This document shows, one piece after another, positions 1 to 7,105 of a DNA stretch of 18,849 bases (position 1 is its first letter; each line of letters starts with the position of its first letter). A model generated the notes under the pieces. That model did no database searches, was not told the origin of the DNA, and saw only the letters and a program-made list of their open reading frames with translations. The stretch is from NCBI GenBank assembly GCA_030616165.1, contig JAUWXV010000048.1, positions 1-18,849 on the forward strand. The letters are read 5' to 3'. This DNA is from a bacterium (GTDB taxonomy: Bacteria; SM23-31; JAUVVT01). The translations under genes were made by a program, and so were the position numbers.

Positions 1-360
1 GGACTTGATAGAATATTCACTGCTATGGAGCAGTTGAATATACTCCCCGAAAAAAGAACGAAAACACAAGTAATGATATGCCTTTTCGGAAAGCAATTCA
101 TAAGGAATAGCATGACCCTCGCCTCAATACTCAGAAAAGAAGGATTTAATACGGAGATTTATTTTGAGGAGGATAAACTGAACAAGCAATTTTCTTATGC
201 TGATAAAAAAGGCATTCCCATTGTAATTATTGAAGGACCTGATGAGATAAAAGAGGATAAAATTGGCATTAAAAATATGATTGATAGAACACAGATTAAC
301 GTTCCAAAAGGAAAACTAATTGAAACAATCCGTGATTTACTTTCTTTTCAAAGAAAGTAA
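1..360 (+). CDS. hisS: Histidyl-tRNA synthetase, C-terminal part (5' end outside window)
   Basis: The reading frame is open from base 1, so this is the tail of a longer gene and the ATG at 25 is internal. It opens with GLDRI, which fits the last motif of the class II catalytic core (family form G-[IL]-[DE]-R). The remainder, about 105 residues, reads as the alpha/beta anticodon-binding domain of HisRS: residues such as KQFSYADKKGIP followed by VIIEGPDEI are a close match to the family's conserved segment near the C terminus. The enzyme charges tRNA-His in the cytoplasm. It ends at TAA 358-360 and is followed by a hairpin-rich gap. The assignment rests on recalled family patterns, and only the C-terminal third is seen. 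Confidence 0.9.
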   Translation, partial: GLDRIFTAMEQLNILPEKRTKTQVMICLFGKQFIRNSMTLASILRKEGFNTEIYFEEDKLNKQFSYADKKGIPIVIIEGPDEIKEDKIGIKNMIDRTQINVPKGKLIETIRDLLSFQRK

Positions 361-407
361 ACAAAGAAATCTATTTTTTAATAAATAAGCAAAAATTTTT
401 CTAATTT

Positions 408-442
408 ATTTCTCATCCCCCGAGCACTCAGGGATGAGAAAT
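408..442. repeat. Palindromic hairpin 1 downstream of hisS
   Basis: A 12-bp perfect stem (408-419 with 431-442, core TTCTCATCCC/GGGATGAGAA) encloses an 11-nt loop. No T-run follows, so it is not a classical rho-independent terminator, though it may protect the hisS mRNA 3' end. It lacks the GTAG foot of the other palindromes in this window. Confidence 0.7.
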
Positions 443-448
443 TGAACC

Positions 449-483
449 GTTCCTCATTCCTTGCATAGCAAGGAATGAGGAAC
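449..483. repeat. Palindromic hairpin 2, 16-bp perfect stem with 3-nt loop
   Basis: GTTCCTCATTCCTTGC (449-464) pairs perfectly with 468-483 around the loop ATA. It lies 6 nt after hairpin 1. Two smaller stems follow: GTGGC/GCCAC at 506-518 and CTTCTTTT/AAAAGAAG at 519-536, the second ending just before the ribosome-binding site of the next gene. Together the gap of about 200 bp is a chain of four hairpins. Confidence 0.75.
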
Positions 484-559
484 ATGTTAAAGTTTTCTTG
501 CTGATGTGGCAATGCCACCTTCTTTTTCAAAAGAAGTAAGAAAAACGGGAGGTAATATT

Positions 560-1852
560 ATGATGTATAAACCATTTTTTGAAATAATTGCAGTATTGAT
601 TTTCTTTTTTATTTCCGCAGAGAGTCTTTCTGGACAGGCAGTTTCAAAAGTTGAGGGATTGGTAAGCCCAAAGTATGAGGAACAGGTTATAACAGTGGGT
701 GGTCCTGATGCAGATATATCGGGCTATACATCGGATGCCATTCAAATTGCTGTGGATGCGATTAAAACAAGGGGAGGAGGTACAGTAAAATTGAATCCCG
801 GTCGGTTTTTAATCATCGCACCTGTCCGGATATATAGTCATACTGCCTTAGTCGGTTCTGGAGAAAAAACAATATTACACAAATGTGATGGATTTAGAAC
901 AAACTTTATTATCGATGCTGATTATGGGATGCTGAAAGCAACAGTAAAAGACCCATCCGGCTTTAAGGTTGGTATGGGGATTCAGTTATTCGATGATGCT
1001 CATAAGAGTGGATGGGATGTTACAACTGCCAAAATTACCGCAATTGACGGTCAGGTATTGTATTTTGACAATAATACCGTTAACGATTATATTGCTTCCA
1101 AAAATGGAACAATTTCAAACGCCTGCTCAATCGTTGAAGGGGTTGGAGTTGAAGATGTTAGGATTGCAGACCTTGTTGTTGAAGGAAACAAAAATACCAA
1201 CGATTATATCAATGGCTGCCGCGGCGGCGGGATTTATTTTCATAAATCACGCAATTGTCTTGTGGAGGGAGTGAAGGTGAACGAATTCAATGGGGATTCA
1301 TTTTCCTGGCAGATAACCGAGAATATAACAGTAAAAAACTGTATAGCCACTTATGGAGATGGTCTCGGTTTTCATCCTGGCACAGGTTCAGACTGCTCTA
1401 TAGTTGAAAATTGTATAAGTCATCACAACAAGCAAGATGGTATTTTCTTATGCTGGCGAGTCCAGAATGGGATTTTTAAAAACAACGTTTGCTATGCAAA
1501 TGGGAGATTTGGTATTTCAATCGGTCATCAGGATACAGACAATCTCTTTATTAACAACCATATTTATGAAAATGAACAGCATGGAATAAACTTCCGAAGA
1601 GAAACGGAACATAACAGCGGTCACCGAAACACTTTCCGAAATAATATTATAGAAAACAACGGCAGCCCTACATTTAAAGCGTACGGAATATACATCGGCG
1701 GAAGAACTCAGGATATTATTATCGAAAACAACATTATACGCTCTACCGGAAAAGGAAATCAGATTGCTGCCGTTGGTATTGGTAAATATTCTTCACGTGT
1801 AGTGATGAAGGATAATAAAATATCGGGCTGTGAGAAATTAATTAACGAGTAA
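560..1852 (+). CDS. Secreted right-handed parallel beta-helix protein (pectate-lyase-like)
   Basis: About 430 residues. The start at 560 is chosen because GGGAGG lies at 547-552 with good spacing and because it gives a clean signal peptide: a hydrophobic stretch then SLSGQA before the mature protein. The N-terminal part (SDAIQIAVDAI, GGGTVKLNPGRFLI, TALVGSG) is the pattern of the pectate lyase superfamily 3 / GH28-like beta-helix entry. From about residue 190 to the end come repeated coils with Asn ladders (IVENCISHHN, IFKNNVCYANG, LFINNHIYENEQHGI, TFRNNIIENNG, IIIENNIIRSTG). This fold is used by polysaccharide lyases, hydrolases and epimerases. The catalytic class cannot be assigned from sequence, and a non-catalytic carbohydrate-binding helix is possible. 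The neighbouring KDG-type genes make a pectin, alginate or uronan substrate plausible, by inference. Confidence 0.8.
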   Translation: MMYKPFFEIIAVLIFFFISAESLSGQAVSKVEGLVSPKYEEQVITVGGPDADISGYTSDAIQIAVDAIKTRGGGTVKLNPGRFLIIAPVRIYSHTALVGSGEKTILHKCDGFRTNFIIDADYGMLKATVKDPSGFKVGMGIQLFDDAHKSGWDVTTAKITAIDGQVLYFDNNTVNDYIASKNGTISNACSIVEGVGVEDVRIADLVVEGNKNTNDYINGCRGGGIYFHKSRNCLVEGVKVNEFNGDSFSWQITENITVKNCIATYGDGLGFHPGTGSDCSIVENCISHHNKQDGIFLCWRVQNGIFKNNVCYANGRFGISIGHQDTDNLFINNHIYENEQHGINFRRETEHNSGHRNTFRNNIIENNGSPTFKAYGIYIGGRTQDIIIENNIIRSTGKGNQIAAVGIGKYSSRVVMKDNKISGCEKLINE

Positions 1853-2257
1853 ACACTCATAATATTCAATAATAGGTAAATTTTAAATTTTACATTTATT
1901 AATGAATTGCCCTTACAAAATAAAATCAGGGTCTTTCATAACTGAGAAGAAGGCATCAGGATTTATGATAAAACATCTGACATCAAATTACAAGTTCTCC
2001 TCCGAAGAAGCTTATGTTTAATATACACAGACTTAAAAATTTGATAAGTTGTTGATTTTCCAAATTACTTTGTTAATACTCATACTGCAAAAAATATATC
2101 AAAATCCATTTGAATAATTAAACAGGATTTTATATTATTCCGCTTTTTATATTTTGAATTTAGGGAAAACTATCTGTATATTTGTATTTGATAAATAGTG
2201 AAAATTATAAAAAACACTTAATTAAATTAGTTTAATAAAAAAATGGAGGTAAAAGAG
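1853..2257. other. Intergenic region, AT-rich, no gene seen
   Basis: About 400 bp with no convincing coding frame, no GTAG-type palindrome and no terminator with a T-run after the beta-helix gene. It contains a weak inverted repeat AAAATCC/GGATTTT around 2100-2135, a candidate promoter (listed separately) and a small stem ATTAAA/TTTAAT at 2221-2236 just before the ribosome-binding site. Confidence 0.5.
2153..2184 (+). promoter_or_regulatory. Candidate Bacteroidota-type promoter for the Gfo/Idh/MocA gene
   Basis: TTTG at 2153-2156, a 20-nt spacer, then TATATTTG at 2177-2184, fitting the TTTG-N19-21-TAnnTTTG consensus known for Bacteroidota primary sigma factors. It lies about 75 nt before the start codon. 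This is a motif match in AT-rich DNA. The strong Shine-Dalgarno sites nearby argue against a typical Bacteroidota host, so confidence is low. Confidence 0.25.
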
Positions 2258-3430
2258 ATGAATCTAACAAGGAGAGAATTTATCCGTAAAGGTGCGGTAG
2301 CAGCCGCAAGTTCACCCCTTATTATAACTATTAGTCATAAAGCATTTGCTCAGAGTGGTGATATCAAATGTGCGGTAATAGGTTTAGGCAGGGGGAGGGG
2401 AACACATCTAAGAAATTTATTGAAGTTAGATTTTACAGCGGTTACCGCTATTTGTGATATAAAAGAGGATAGGTTGAGCAGAGCCGCTGAAATGGTCAAA
2501 AAAGCAAATCGTCCCCAGGATAATCCAGTAAAATACCGAAACTATGAGGATGTTGTCTCAAGTGATAATGTTGATGTAGTTTTTATTGCTACCCCATGTG
2601 ATCTTCATTTTCAGATGGTATTTGCTGCTTTAAAAGAAGGAAAAAGCATTTACGCAGAAAAGCCTATGGCAACAACTGTTACAGATGTTAATGAAATAGT
2701 GAGACAGGCAAGAAAATCCAAAGGGATTCTTCAAGTGGGTCAACAGTCGCGCTATTCTCCTTCAAACCAAAAGGCGGTGGAAATGATCCACAATGGTAAG
2801 ATAGGTAAGGTTGCGTTGATTAATTATCAAAGGTTTACTGCTGCTCAGGGTTACATACGACCCGAACAAACATGGATAAGAAGCATTGAAAGGGGGGGAG
2901 ATATAATTGTTGAACAAGCCGTTCATGAACTCGATAGGTTCAACTGGATTATGGGGGCCCACCCCTTAAGGGCTGCCGGTCTTGGAGGACAGTGTGTATG
3001 GTTTGACCCGGAAGGGAGCGAAAACAGCGACCAATATGCAGTAGCGTTTGAATATCCAGGTAAATCTAATGTTTTTTATTCACACTGCTGGCATTCAATA
3101 GACGGTGTGGATCCCAATAAAAATGTCGTATATGGTACAGAAAAAGTCTGGGATATGGGAAACAATAAAATTTATACGCGTGTTCCAAGAGGACAGAAAA
3201 TGCCAGAACCTGAGATATTTGATCCAGGACCAAGAGTAGATTCTACACTTGAATGTACCACGCAGTTTTTCGAATGTTACAGGGAGGGTAAACAACCATT
3301 TGTAGATGCTGAAATTGGTCGAACAACTGTTCTTACCGCTCTGCTTGGAAGAAAGGCATTTTATGAAAAACGATGTGTTACCTGGGAAGACCTTTTAAGG
3401 GAAGGGGCTCCCCTGAAAAGATGGGAATAA
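2258..3430 (+). CDS. Tat-exported Gfo/Idh/MocA-family oxidoreductase
   Basis: 390 residues. The ATG at 2258 is preferred because GGAGGT (2245-2250) sits 7 nt upstream; an ATG at 2243 overlaps that site. The N terminus is a twin-arginine signal: TRREFIRKG (R5, R6), a hydrophobic stretch, then SHKAFAQ. A Rossmann NAD(P) fold follows with AVIGLGRGRG (about 39-48), DxKxDR (67-72) and the family's EKP at 134-136, where K135 is the usual catalytic lysine. The C-terminal substrate domain carries EQAVHELDRF (219-228) with H223 and D226 at the usual catalytic positions. Such proteins oxidise sugars or act as redox-assisted glycosidases (GH109-type) and are exported with bound cofactor. The context of a beta-helix protein before it and a KDG-type pathway after it suggests a sugar or uronate derivative; the exact substrate is unknown. 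Confidence 0.88.
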   Translation: MNLTRREFIRKGAVAAASSPLIITISHKAFAQSGDIKCAVIGLGRGRGTHLRNLLKLDFTAVTAICDIKEDRLSRAAEMVKKANRPQDNPVKYRNYEDVVSSDNVDVVFIATPCDLHFQMVFAALKEGKSIYAEKPMATTVTDVNEIVRQARKSKGILQVGQQSRYSPSNQKAVEMIHNGKIGKVALINYQRFTAAQGYIRPEQTWIRSIERGGDIIVEQAVHELDRFNWIMGAHPLRAAGLGGQCVWFDPEGSENSDQYAVAFEYPGKSNVFYSHCWHSIDGVDPNKNVVYGTEKVWDMGNNKIYTRVPRGQKMPEPEIFDPGPRVDSTLECTTQFFECYREGKQPFVDAEIGRTTVLTALLGRKAFYEKRCVTWEDLLREGAPLKRWE

Positions 3431-3453
3431 ATAGCAATATCTTATTTTTAAAA

Positions 3454-3688
3454 AACTTTAGCAAATTTAATATAGTCAATTTTTTATGAATACTACTAGA
3501 CTGTCATGCTGAATCCTGTGCTGAACTTGATTCAGTATTATTTCAGCATCTAAATAATTAATAAACAATAGACTCTTATCCCGAAGCAGCGGGAAAGAAT
3601 GTCAGGGAATTAAGTTTTTATTAACATTTTCTTGAAAAATACAATAAAACCAAAAAGTATATTGAAATTTATAAAATTTGCTAAAGTT
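3454..3688. repeat. Compound inverted-repeat element between the oxidoreductase and dehydrogenase genes
   Basis: A perfect 15-bp inverted repeat, AACTTTAGCAAATTT at 3454-3468 and its complement at 3674-3688, bounds about 205 bp and occupies most of this 322-bp gap. Beyond the arms, TTTAAAA-type sequence is also shared with a small offset. Inside lie a TGTCATGCTGAA-type hairpin (listed separately) and a smaller CCCG/CGGG stem near 3580. No coding frame is visible. It may be a non-autonomous mobile element or a long-range mRNA structure. Confidence 0.6.
3506..3549. repeat. TGTCATGCTGAA-type nested hairpin
   Basis: Outer arms ATGCTGAA (3506-3513) and TTCAGCAT (3542-3549) enclose a second stem CTGAA (3521-3525)/TTCAG (3531-3535). 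The wording TGTCATGCTGAA...TTCAGCATCT resembles dispersed intergenic repeats I recall from FCB-group genomes. Confidence 0.6.
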
Positions 3689-3752
3689 CTGGTTTTTAAA
3701 TAAATTATTTTCTAAATTTTTTATTATATTTAATAAAATTCCTGAATAAGAA

Positions 3753-4763
3753 ATGGCAAAAAAGGTTTTACTATTAGCGGCAACTTTTTTAGATTCTCTT
3801 ATTACTCATCCAGCGGATGAAGGGAAAGCAAAAAAGATGCTCGATAAATTAGAAGAAGATTCAGAAGGAGAAATCGAGATTGTCTATCGATGCAGTAGGA
3901 ATCCGGAAGAACCCTTGAAAGTAGAAGAGTTTGAAGGTGTTACTGCCGTCATTGCTGACCTTGAGAGATATAATAGAGAATTTTTATCAAAGGTTGGAAT
4001 AAATGGGGAAGGTTCCTTATCATTAATATCAAGATACGGCATCGGCGTGAGTTCTATAGATGTTAAAGCGGCAACAGATTATGGAGTTATAGTGGCAAAT
4101 GCCCCCGGATGCAATGCTCTGCCAACTGCAGAATGGGCTCTTTCAACAATTTTAGATGTAGCAGGAAGACGAATATTTCATTATATTACCGCAAGTATCG
4201 GAAAGCATAAAGAAGACCCCCTCCGGTTGGATATCTCAAGAAAGATATTGGGAGTTATAGGAACAGGCACAATCGGGAAACTTGTGGTGAAGTTAATGAA
4301 GGGATATGATATGAAAGTTATTGCTTATGACCCATATCGGGATGAACAATGGGCAAAAGAGAACAATGTTAAATACACCGATTTGAAAGATATATGCAAA
4401 AACGCCAACATAATAACACTCCATGCATCAACTAATCAGACTATAATAAGAAAAGAAGAGATTGCTTTAATGAAGCCCACAACTGTTTTAATAAATTGTG
4501 CAAGGGGCGTACTTGTCGATAATAGAATGGTTTATGACGCAGTGAAAAGCGGTAAAATATGGGGTTATGGTCTTGATGAAACATGGCTTGAAAAGGATTT
4601 GCCGTTAGATGGGGTGAATATAATAGTCAGCCCCCATATTGGTTCGGATACCGATATGGGGAAGATAGGAATGCAATTAATGTCGGCGCAGGCTGTTGTT
4701 GATTTTATGAGCGGGAAAACTCCTGAATATGTAGTAAATAGAGAGGTATTAGAGAAATATTAA
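3753..4763 (+). CDS. D-isomer-specific 2-hydroxyacid dehydrogenase (phosphoglycerate dehydrogenase-like)
   Basis: 336 residues, the usual length for the family. The NAD-binding motif is GVIGTGTIG with glycines at 170, 172 and 175, followed by the acidic D193 in AYDP. The catalytic triad is visible: R251 in NCARG, a glutamate at about 280 (GLDETWLEKDLP, aligned to the family's DVFEEEP, with Lys in place of the usual Pro) and H295 in SPHIG. There is no C-terminal ACT domain as in SerA, so a catabolic or generic 2-ketoacid reductase is more likely than serine synthesis. The start ATG has only a poor ribosome-binding site. It sits between the oxidoreductase and the KDG-type kinase, about 300 bp from each, so it may be transcribed separately. 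A role in reducing or oxidising a keto-sugar acid is inferred. Confidence 0.88.
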   Translation: MAKKVLLLAATFLDSLITHPADEGKAKKMLDKLEEDSEGEIEIVYRCSRNPEEPLKVEEFEGVTAVIADLERYNREFLSKVGINGEGSLSLISRYGIGVSSIDVKAATDYGVIVANAPGCNALPTAEWALSTILDVAGRRIFHYITASIGKHKEDPLRLDISRKILGVIGTGTIGKLVVKLMKGYDMKVIAYDPYRDEQWAKENNVKYTDLKDICKNANIITLHASTNQTIIRKEEIALMKPTTVLINCARGVLVDNRMVYDAVKSGKIWGYGLDETWLEKDLPLDGVNIIVSPHIGSDTDMGKIGMQLMSAQAVVDFMSGKTPEYVVNREVLEKY

Positions 4764-4879
4764 GTAAATCTGAATGCAACAAATAGTTTTTAAAGTTTTG
4801 TTACGCATCTTTTTTATAAGATAATTGCCAATTCAAAATTTATTAAAATTTCGTAATTAATCATTATATATACAGAACC

Positions 4880-5002
4880 CTGGCAAATCTATATTTTTAT
4901 ATTGTAGGGACAGAACACTGTTCTGTCCTTACACTAAATACAATTTTACAAGAACAAAAAATTACAGAAGGAATCAAAGTTTTAATTTTCAGAATTTGCC
5001 AG
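4880..5002. repeat. Inverted repeat CTGGCAAAT/ATTTGCCAG enclosing a REP-like hairpin
   Basis: CTGGCAAAT (4880-4888) and its complement (4994-5002) flank about 105 bp that contains the GTAG hairpin at 4904-4928. It lies in the 295-bp gap before the kinase gene. It has the same nested layout as the elements at 3454-3688 and 12695-13047, though the 9-bp arms are short enough that chance cannot be excluded. Confidence 0.45.
4904..4932 (+). repeat. REP-like palindrome (copy 1) with 5' GTAG
   Basis: GTAG at 4904-4907 is followed directly by a 9-bp perfect stem GGACAGAAC (4908-4916)/GTTCTGTCC (4920-4928) with loop ACT. Pairing extends outward to 4904/4932 with one G-T wobble. No T-run follows. A close relative of this stem recurs at 11730-11761. 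Confidence 0.75.
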
Positions 5003-5058
5003 AGTGCTGATATATAATTAAATCAAATTTGAAAATATTTTATATAGGAGGAAAAAGA

Positions 5059-6207
5059 ATGGCACAAAAAGTAGTTAAATATACCGAAATTAAATCAGAA
5101 GAAACTTGTAGATATGATGGAGTCTCATTAGGAGAGGTGATGCTTAGATTTGACCCGTATGATGTTCCCACTGCAAGAGCGAGAATTTTTAGAGTCTCAC
5201 AGGGTGGTGGAGAGACAAATGTTGCCTGCGGTCTTGCATATACGTTCGGTTTGCGGTCTGCTGTTCTTACTTCACTGGTAGAAGATAATATCGGTTTAAA
5301 TATCAGAAATCAACTCAGAGAAGCAGGTGTTGATACCAGCAAGATAATCTGGTTCAATACAAAAAATGATGGTTCAAAGTTTTCAACAGACCAGAAAGGG
5401 ACTCTGATGACCGGTGTGAATTTTACTTTCTCAGGAAAGGGAGTTATTCCGTCGGATACCGCTTATTACAGGGCTCACTCTGCGGTTCGGGAATTGAAAC
5501 CGGGGGTTTTTGACTGGGATAAATTATTTAGTGATGAAGGAGTCAGGATTTTTAACACCGGAGGGATTTATACCTTGATATCGCCGACGTCATCCGAAGT
5601 GGCTATTGAAGGGGTAAAAAAGGCAAACGAATATGGAACTTATGTGGTCGCTGATTTAAACTACCGCGCAAAAGTTGAGCCGAATAAAGAAAAAGCAAGA
5701 GCAATAAACCAGAAAATTGCACCATATTTGGGATTTCTGGTGGGAAATGATTCGGATTTAAGTGATGCTCTTGGATATGAAACTAAGGTTGAAAAAAATG
5801 CCCCATTCGATGTATGGCTTGAGGCATATAAAGAGACTGTTAAAAAGGTAGCAAACGACTTTCCTAATTTAAGTCTAATTGGAACTCAGTGGAGAGGCGG
5901 GATAAATGCTGACCTTATAAACTGGGGTGCTGTCTTGTATGATGCGATTTCGGAAAAATTTTACTCTACTGCTGTAAGGGAAAATGTTCCGATAAAGGAC
6001 AGGACTGGAGGTGGAGACTCTTTTGCATCAGGAGTTTTGGCTGGATTATTAAAAGGCAAAGACCTTAAAACTGCTGCCGAATGGGGTGCTGCTCACGGTA
6101 TATTGGTGCAGGAAACTCCGGGGGATTTTACTATGGTAACAGAAAAAGATGTTGAAAGAGAAGTTAAAAGAGCTTTGGCGGGTGGAGGTGTAAAAGCAGT
6201 AAGGTAA
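5059..6207 (+). CDS. PfkB-family sugar kinase, 2-keto-3-deoxygluconate kinase type
   Basis: 382 residues from the ATG at 5059, chosen because GGAGG (5047-5051) lies 7 nt upstream; the earlier ATG at 5029 would put that site inside the gene. Ribokinase-fold signatures are present: the N-terminal GVSLGEVMLRF and GGGETNVACGLA (about 21-60), the substrate-lid region, and the C-terminal signature DRTGGGDSFASG (314-325), where D320 is the catalytic base and the preceding glycines form the anion hole. The N-terminal layout and the adjacent aldolase fit KDG kinase, which makes 2-keto-3-deoxy-6-phosphogluconate. It is longer than typical KdgK (about 310-340). It is co-transcribed with the next gene (27-bp gap). 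Another sugar-acid substrate is possible. Confidence 0.85.
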   Translation: MAQKVVKYTEIKSEETCRYDGVSLGEVMLRFDPYDVPTARARIFRVSQGGGETNVACGLAYTFGLRSAVLTSLVEDNIGLNIRNQLREAGVDTSKIIWFNTKNDGSKFSTDQKGTLMTGVNFTFSGKGVIPSDTAYYRAHSAVRELKPGVFDWDKLFSDEGVRIFNTGGIYTLISPTSSEVAIEGVKKANEYGTYVVADLNYRAKVEPNKEKARAINQKIAPYLGFLVGNDSDLSDALGYETKVEKNAPFDVWLEAYKETVKKVANDFPNLSLIGTQWRGGINADLINWGAVLYDAISEKFYSTAVRENVPIKDRTGGGDSFASGVLAGLLKGKDLKTAAEWGAAHGILVQETPGDFTMVTEKDVEREVKRALAGGGVKAVR

Positions 6208-6234
6208 GTTTGATTATTTTAGGAGGAATTAAAA

Positions 6235-6987
6235 ATGGGCTATGAAAAAGATAGAGCAAGAGTAGATAAAGTAGTTCGCAAAAGCGGGGTTGTTGTCGTG
6301 ATGAATAAAAAACATGTTAAAAAACCGCAAGATATGATTATTACTATGTGGGAGGTTTATAAGGCTGGTTACGTTGCAGAAACAACATTCAGAATTGACC
6401 AGGGGATATTAAAAGAGGCTATGCAGGAACTGACTAAAAAAAGAGAAGAAACTCCTCCAGACAATCCATTTATTTTGGGCTGTGGGAGTGTTATAAATCC
6501 TCTGGAGTTAGAATCGGCTGTTGAGATGGGATTTGATATGATAGTAGCACCGGCTAATGTAATGGGGGGATACGGTGAAGGTAAAGAATTTGTAAAACTT
6601 ACAAGGAGTACTAATATTTTTTCTGCGCCAGCAGTATTCACTCCAAGTGAACTTCAATATTTTATAGAGAGGTCGGATGGATTGGAGCCTGATGCTGTAA
6701 AGATTTTTCCAGCCGGAAGCCATGGACCTGATGGTGTAAAAGCGCTGTTAGCACCTTATGTCAGAGAGAGACACTCAGGCAGGATAATTATGCCGACAGG
6801 AGGAGTCAATTACGAGACAGGTCCAAAATATCAACAGGCGATTATTTCTAATGGATATACTCCTGCTTTAGGAATGTCAGCTCCGCTCAAGTTTGTGGAA
6901 ACTGAGGGTAAACCGGGAGATACTGAAACTATCAGGGAATCATTAAGGATATTTAAAGAGAAGTTTATTCCATTTCAAAATAAGTGA
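6235..6987 (+). CDS. KDPG/KHG aldolase family protein (2-dehydro-3-deoxyphosphogluconate aldolase-like)
   Basis: 250 residues with GGAGG 8 nt before the start. Class I aldolase landmarks of the Eda family are visible: E49 in AETTFRI (family EVTLRT), the glycine-rich segment LGCGSVINPLELESAVEMG (81-99; family GAGTVLN), the Schiff-base lysine K156 in VKIFPAG, and the phosphate-binding PTGGV at 187-191. Family members are usually about 210 residues. This one has an extended N terminus and a longer segment around 60-78. Its partner is the kinase upstream, and together they would turn KDG into pyruvate and glyceraldehyde-3-phosphate. Substrate could equally be a 4-hydroxy-2-oxoglutarate or a galactose-series analogue. 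Confidence 0.87.
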   Translation: MGYEKDRARVDKVVRKSGVVVVMNKKHVKKPQDMIITMWEVYKAGYVAETTFRIDQGILKEAMQELTKKREETPPDNPFILGCGSVINPLELESAVEMGFDMIVAPANVMGGYGEGKEFVKLTRSTNIFSAPAVFTPSELQYFIERSDGLEPDAVKIFPAGSHGPDGVKALLAPYVRERHSGRIIMPTGGVNYETGPKYQQAIISNGYTPALGMSAPLKFVETEGKPGDTETIRESLRIFKEKFIPFQNK

Positions 6988-7021
6988 TAATATGCGTTTT
7001 TCTTCAGAATAAAAATACTTG

Positions 7022-7073
7022 TAAATTTCAGGTTCAGGATAATATTTCTTGAACCTGAAATTTATATTTTTTT
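7022..7073. terminator. Strong bidirectional rho-independent terminator
   Basis: A 15-bp perfect stem (7022-7036 with 7050-7064, core TTTCAGGTTCA/TGAACCTGAAA), a 13-nt loop, then seven Ts at 7067-7073 on the + strand. On the opposite strand the stem is followed by a T-rich stretch (complement of the A-run near 7011-7016). It ends the kinase-aldolase unit on + and can serve the methyltransferase gene on -. Confidence 0.9.
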
Positions 7074-7105
7074 ACAGATTTCTACTTTTATTTTTCTAAA
7101 ATTTA

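Noticed and set aside
506-559. GTG start at 506 for the beta-helix protein
   Set aside because: It lies inside a hairpin with no ribosome-binding site and adds a charged stretch before the signal peptide; the ATG at 560 has GGGAGG at the right distance.
1853-2152. A decayed gene in the gap after the beta-helix gene
   Set aside because: I translated the short open stretches around 1910-2030 and saw no recognisable protein motif in any frame.
2243-2257. ATG at 2243 as start of the Gfo/Idh/MocA gene
   Set aside because: The ATG overlaps the GGAGGT ribosome-binding site that serves the ATG at 2258, and the Tat signal begins properly at 2258.
4904-4932. Hairpin 4904-4928 as the terminator of the dehydrogenase gene
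   Set aside because: It is 140 bp past the stop codon and has no T-run; the GTAG foot and recurrence elsewhere fit a REP-like repeat better.
5029-5058. ATG at 5029 as start of the kinase
   Set aside because: The GGAGG site at 5047-5051 would be inside the gene; the ATG at 5059 follows it with normal spacing.
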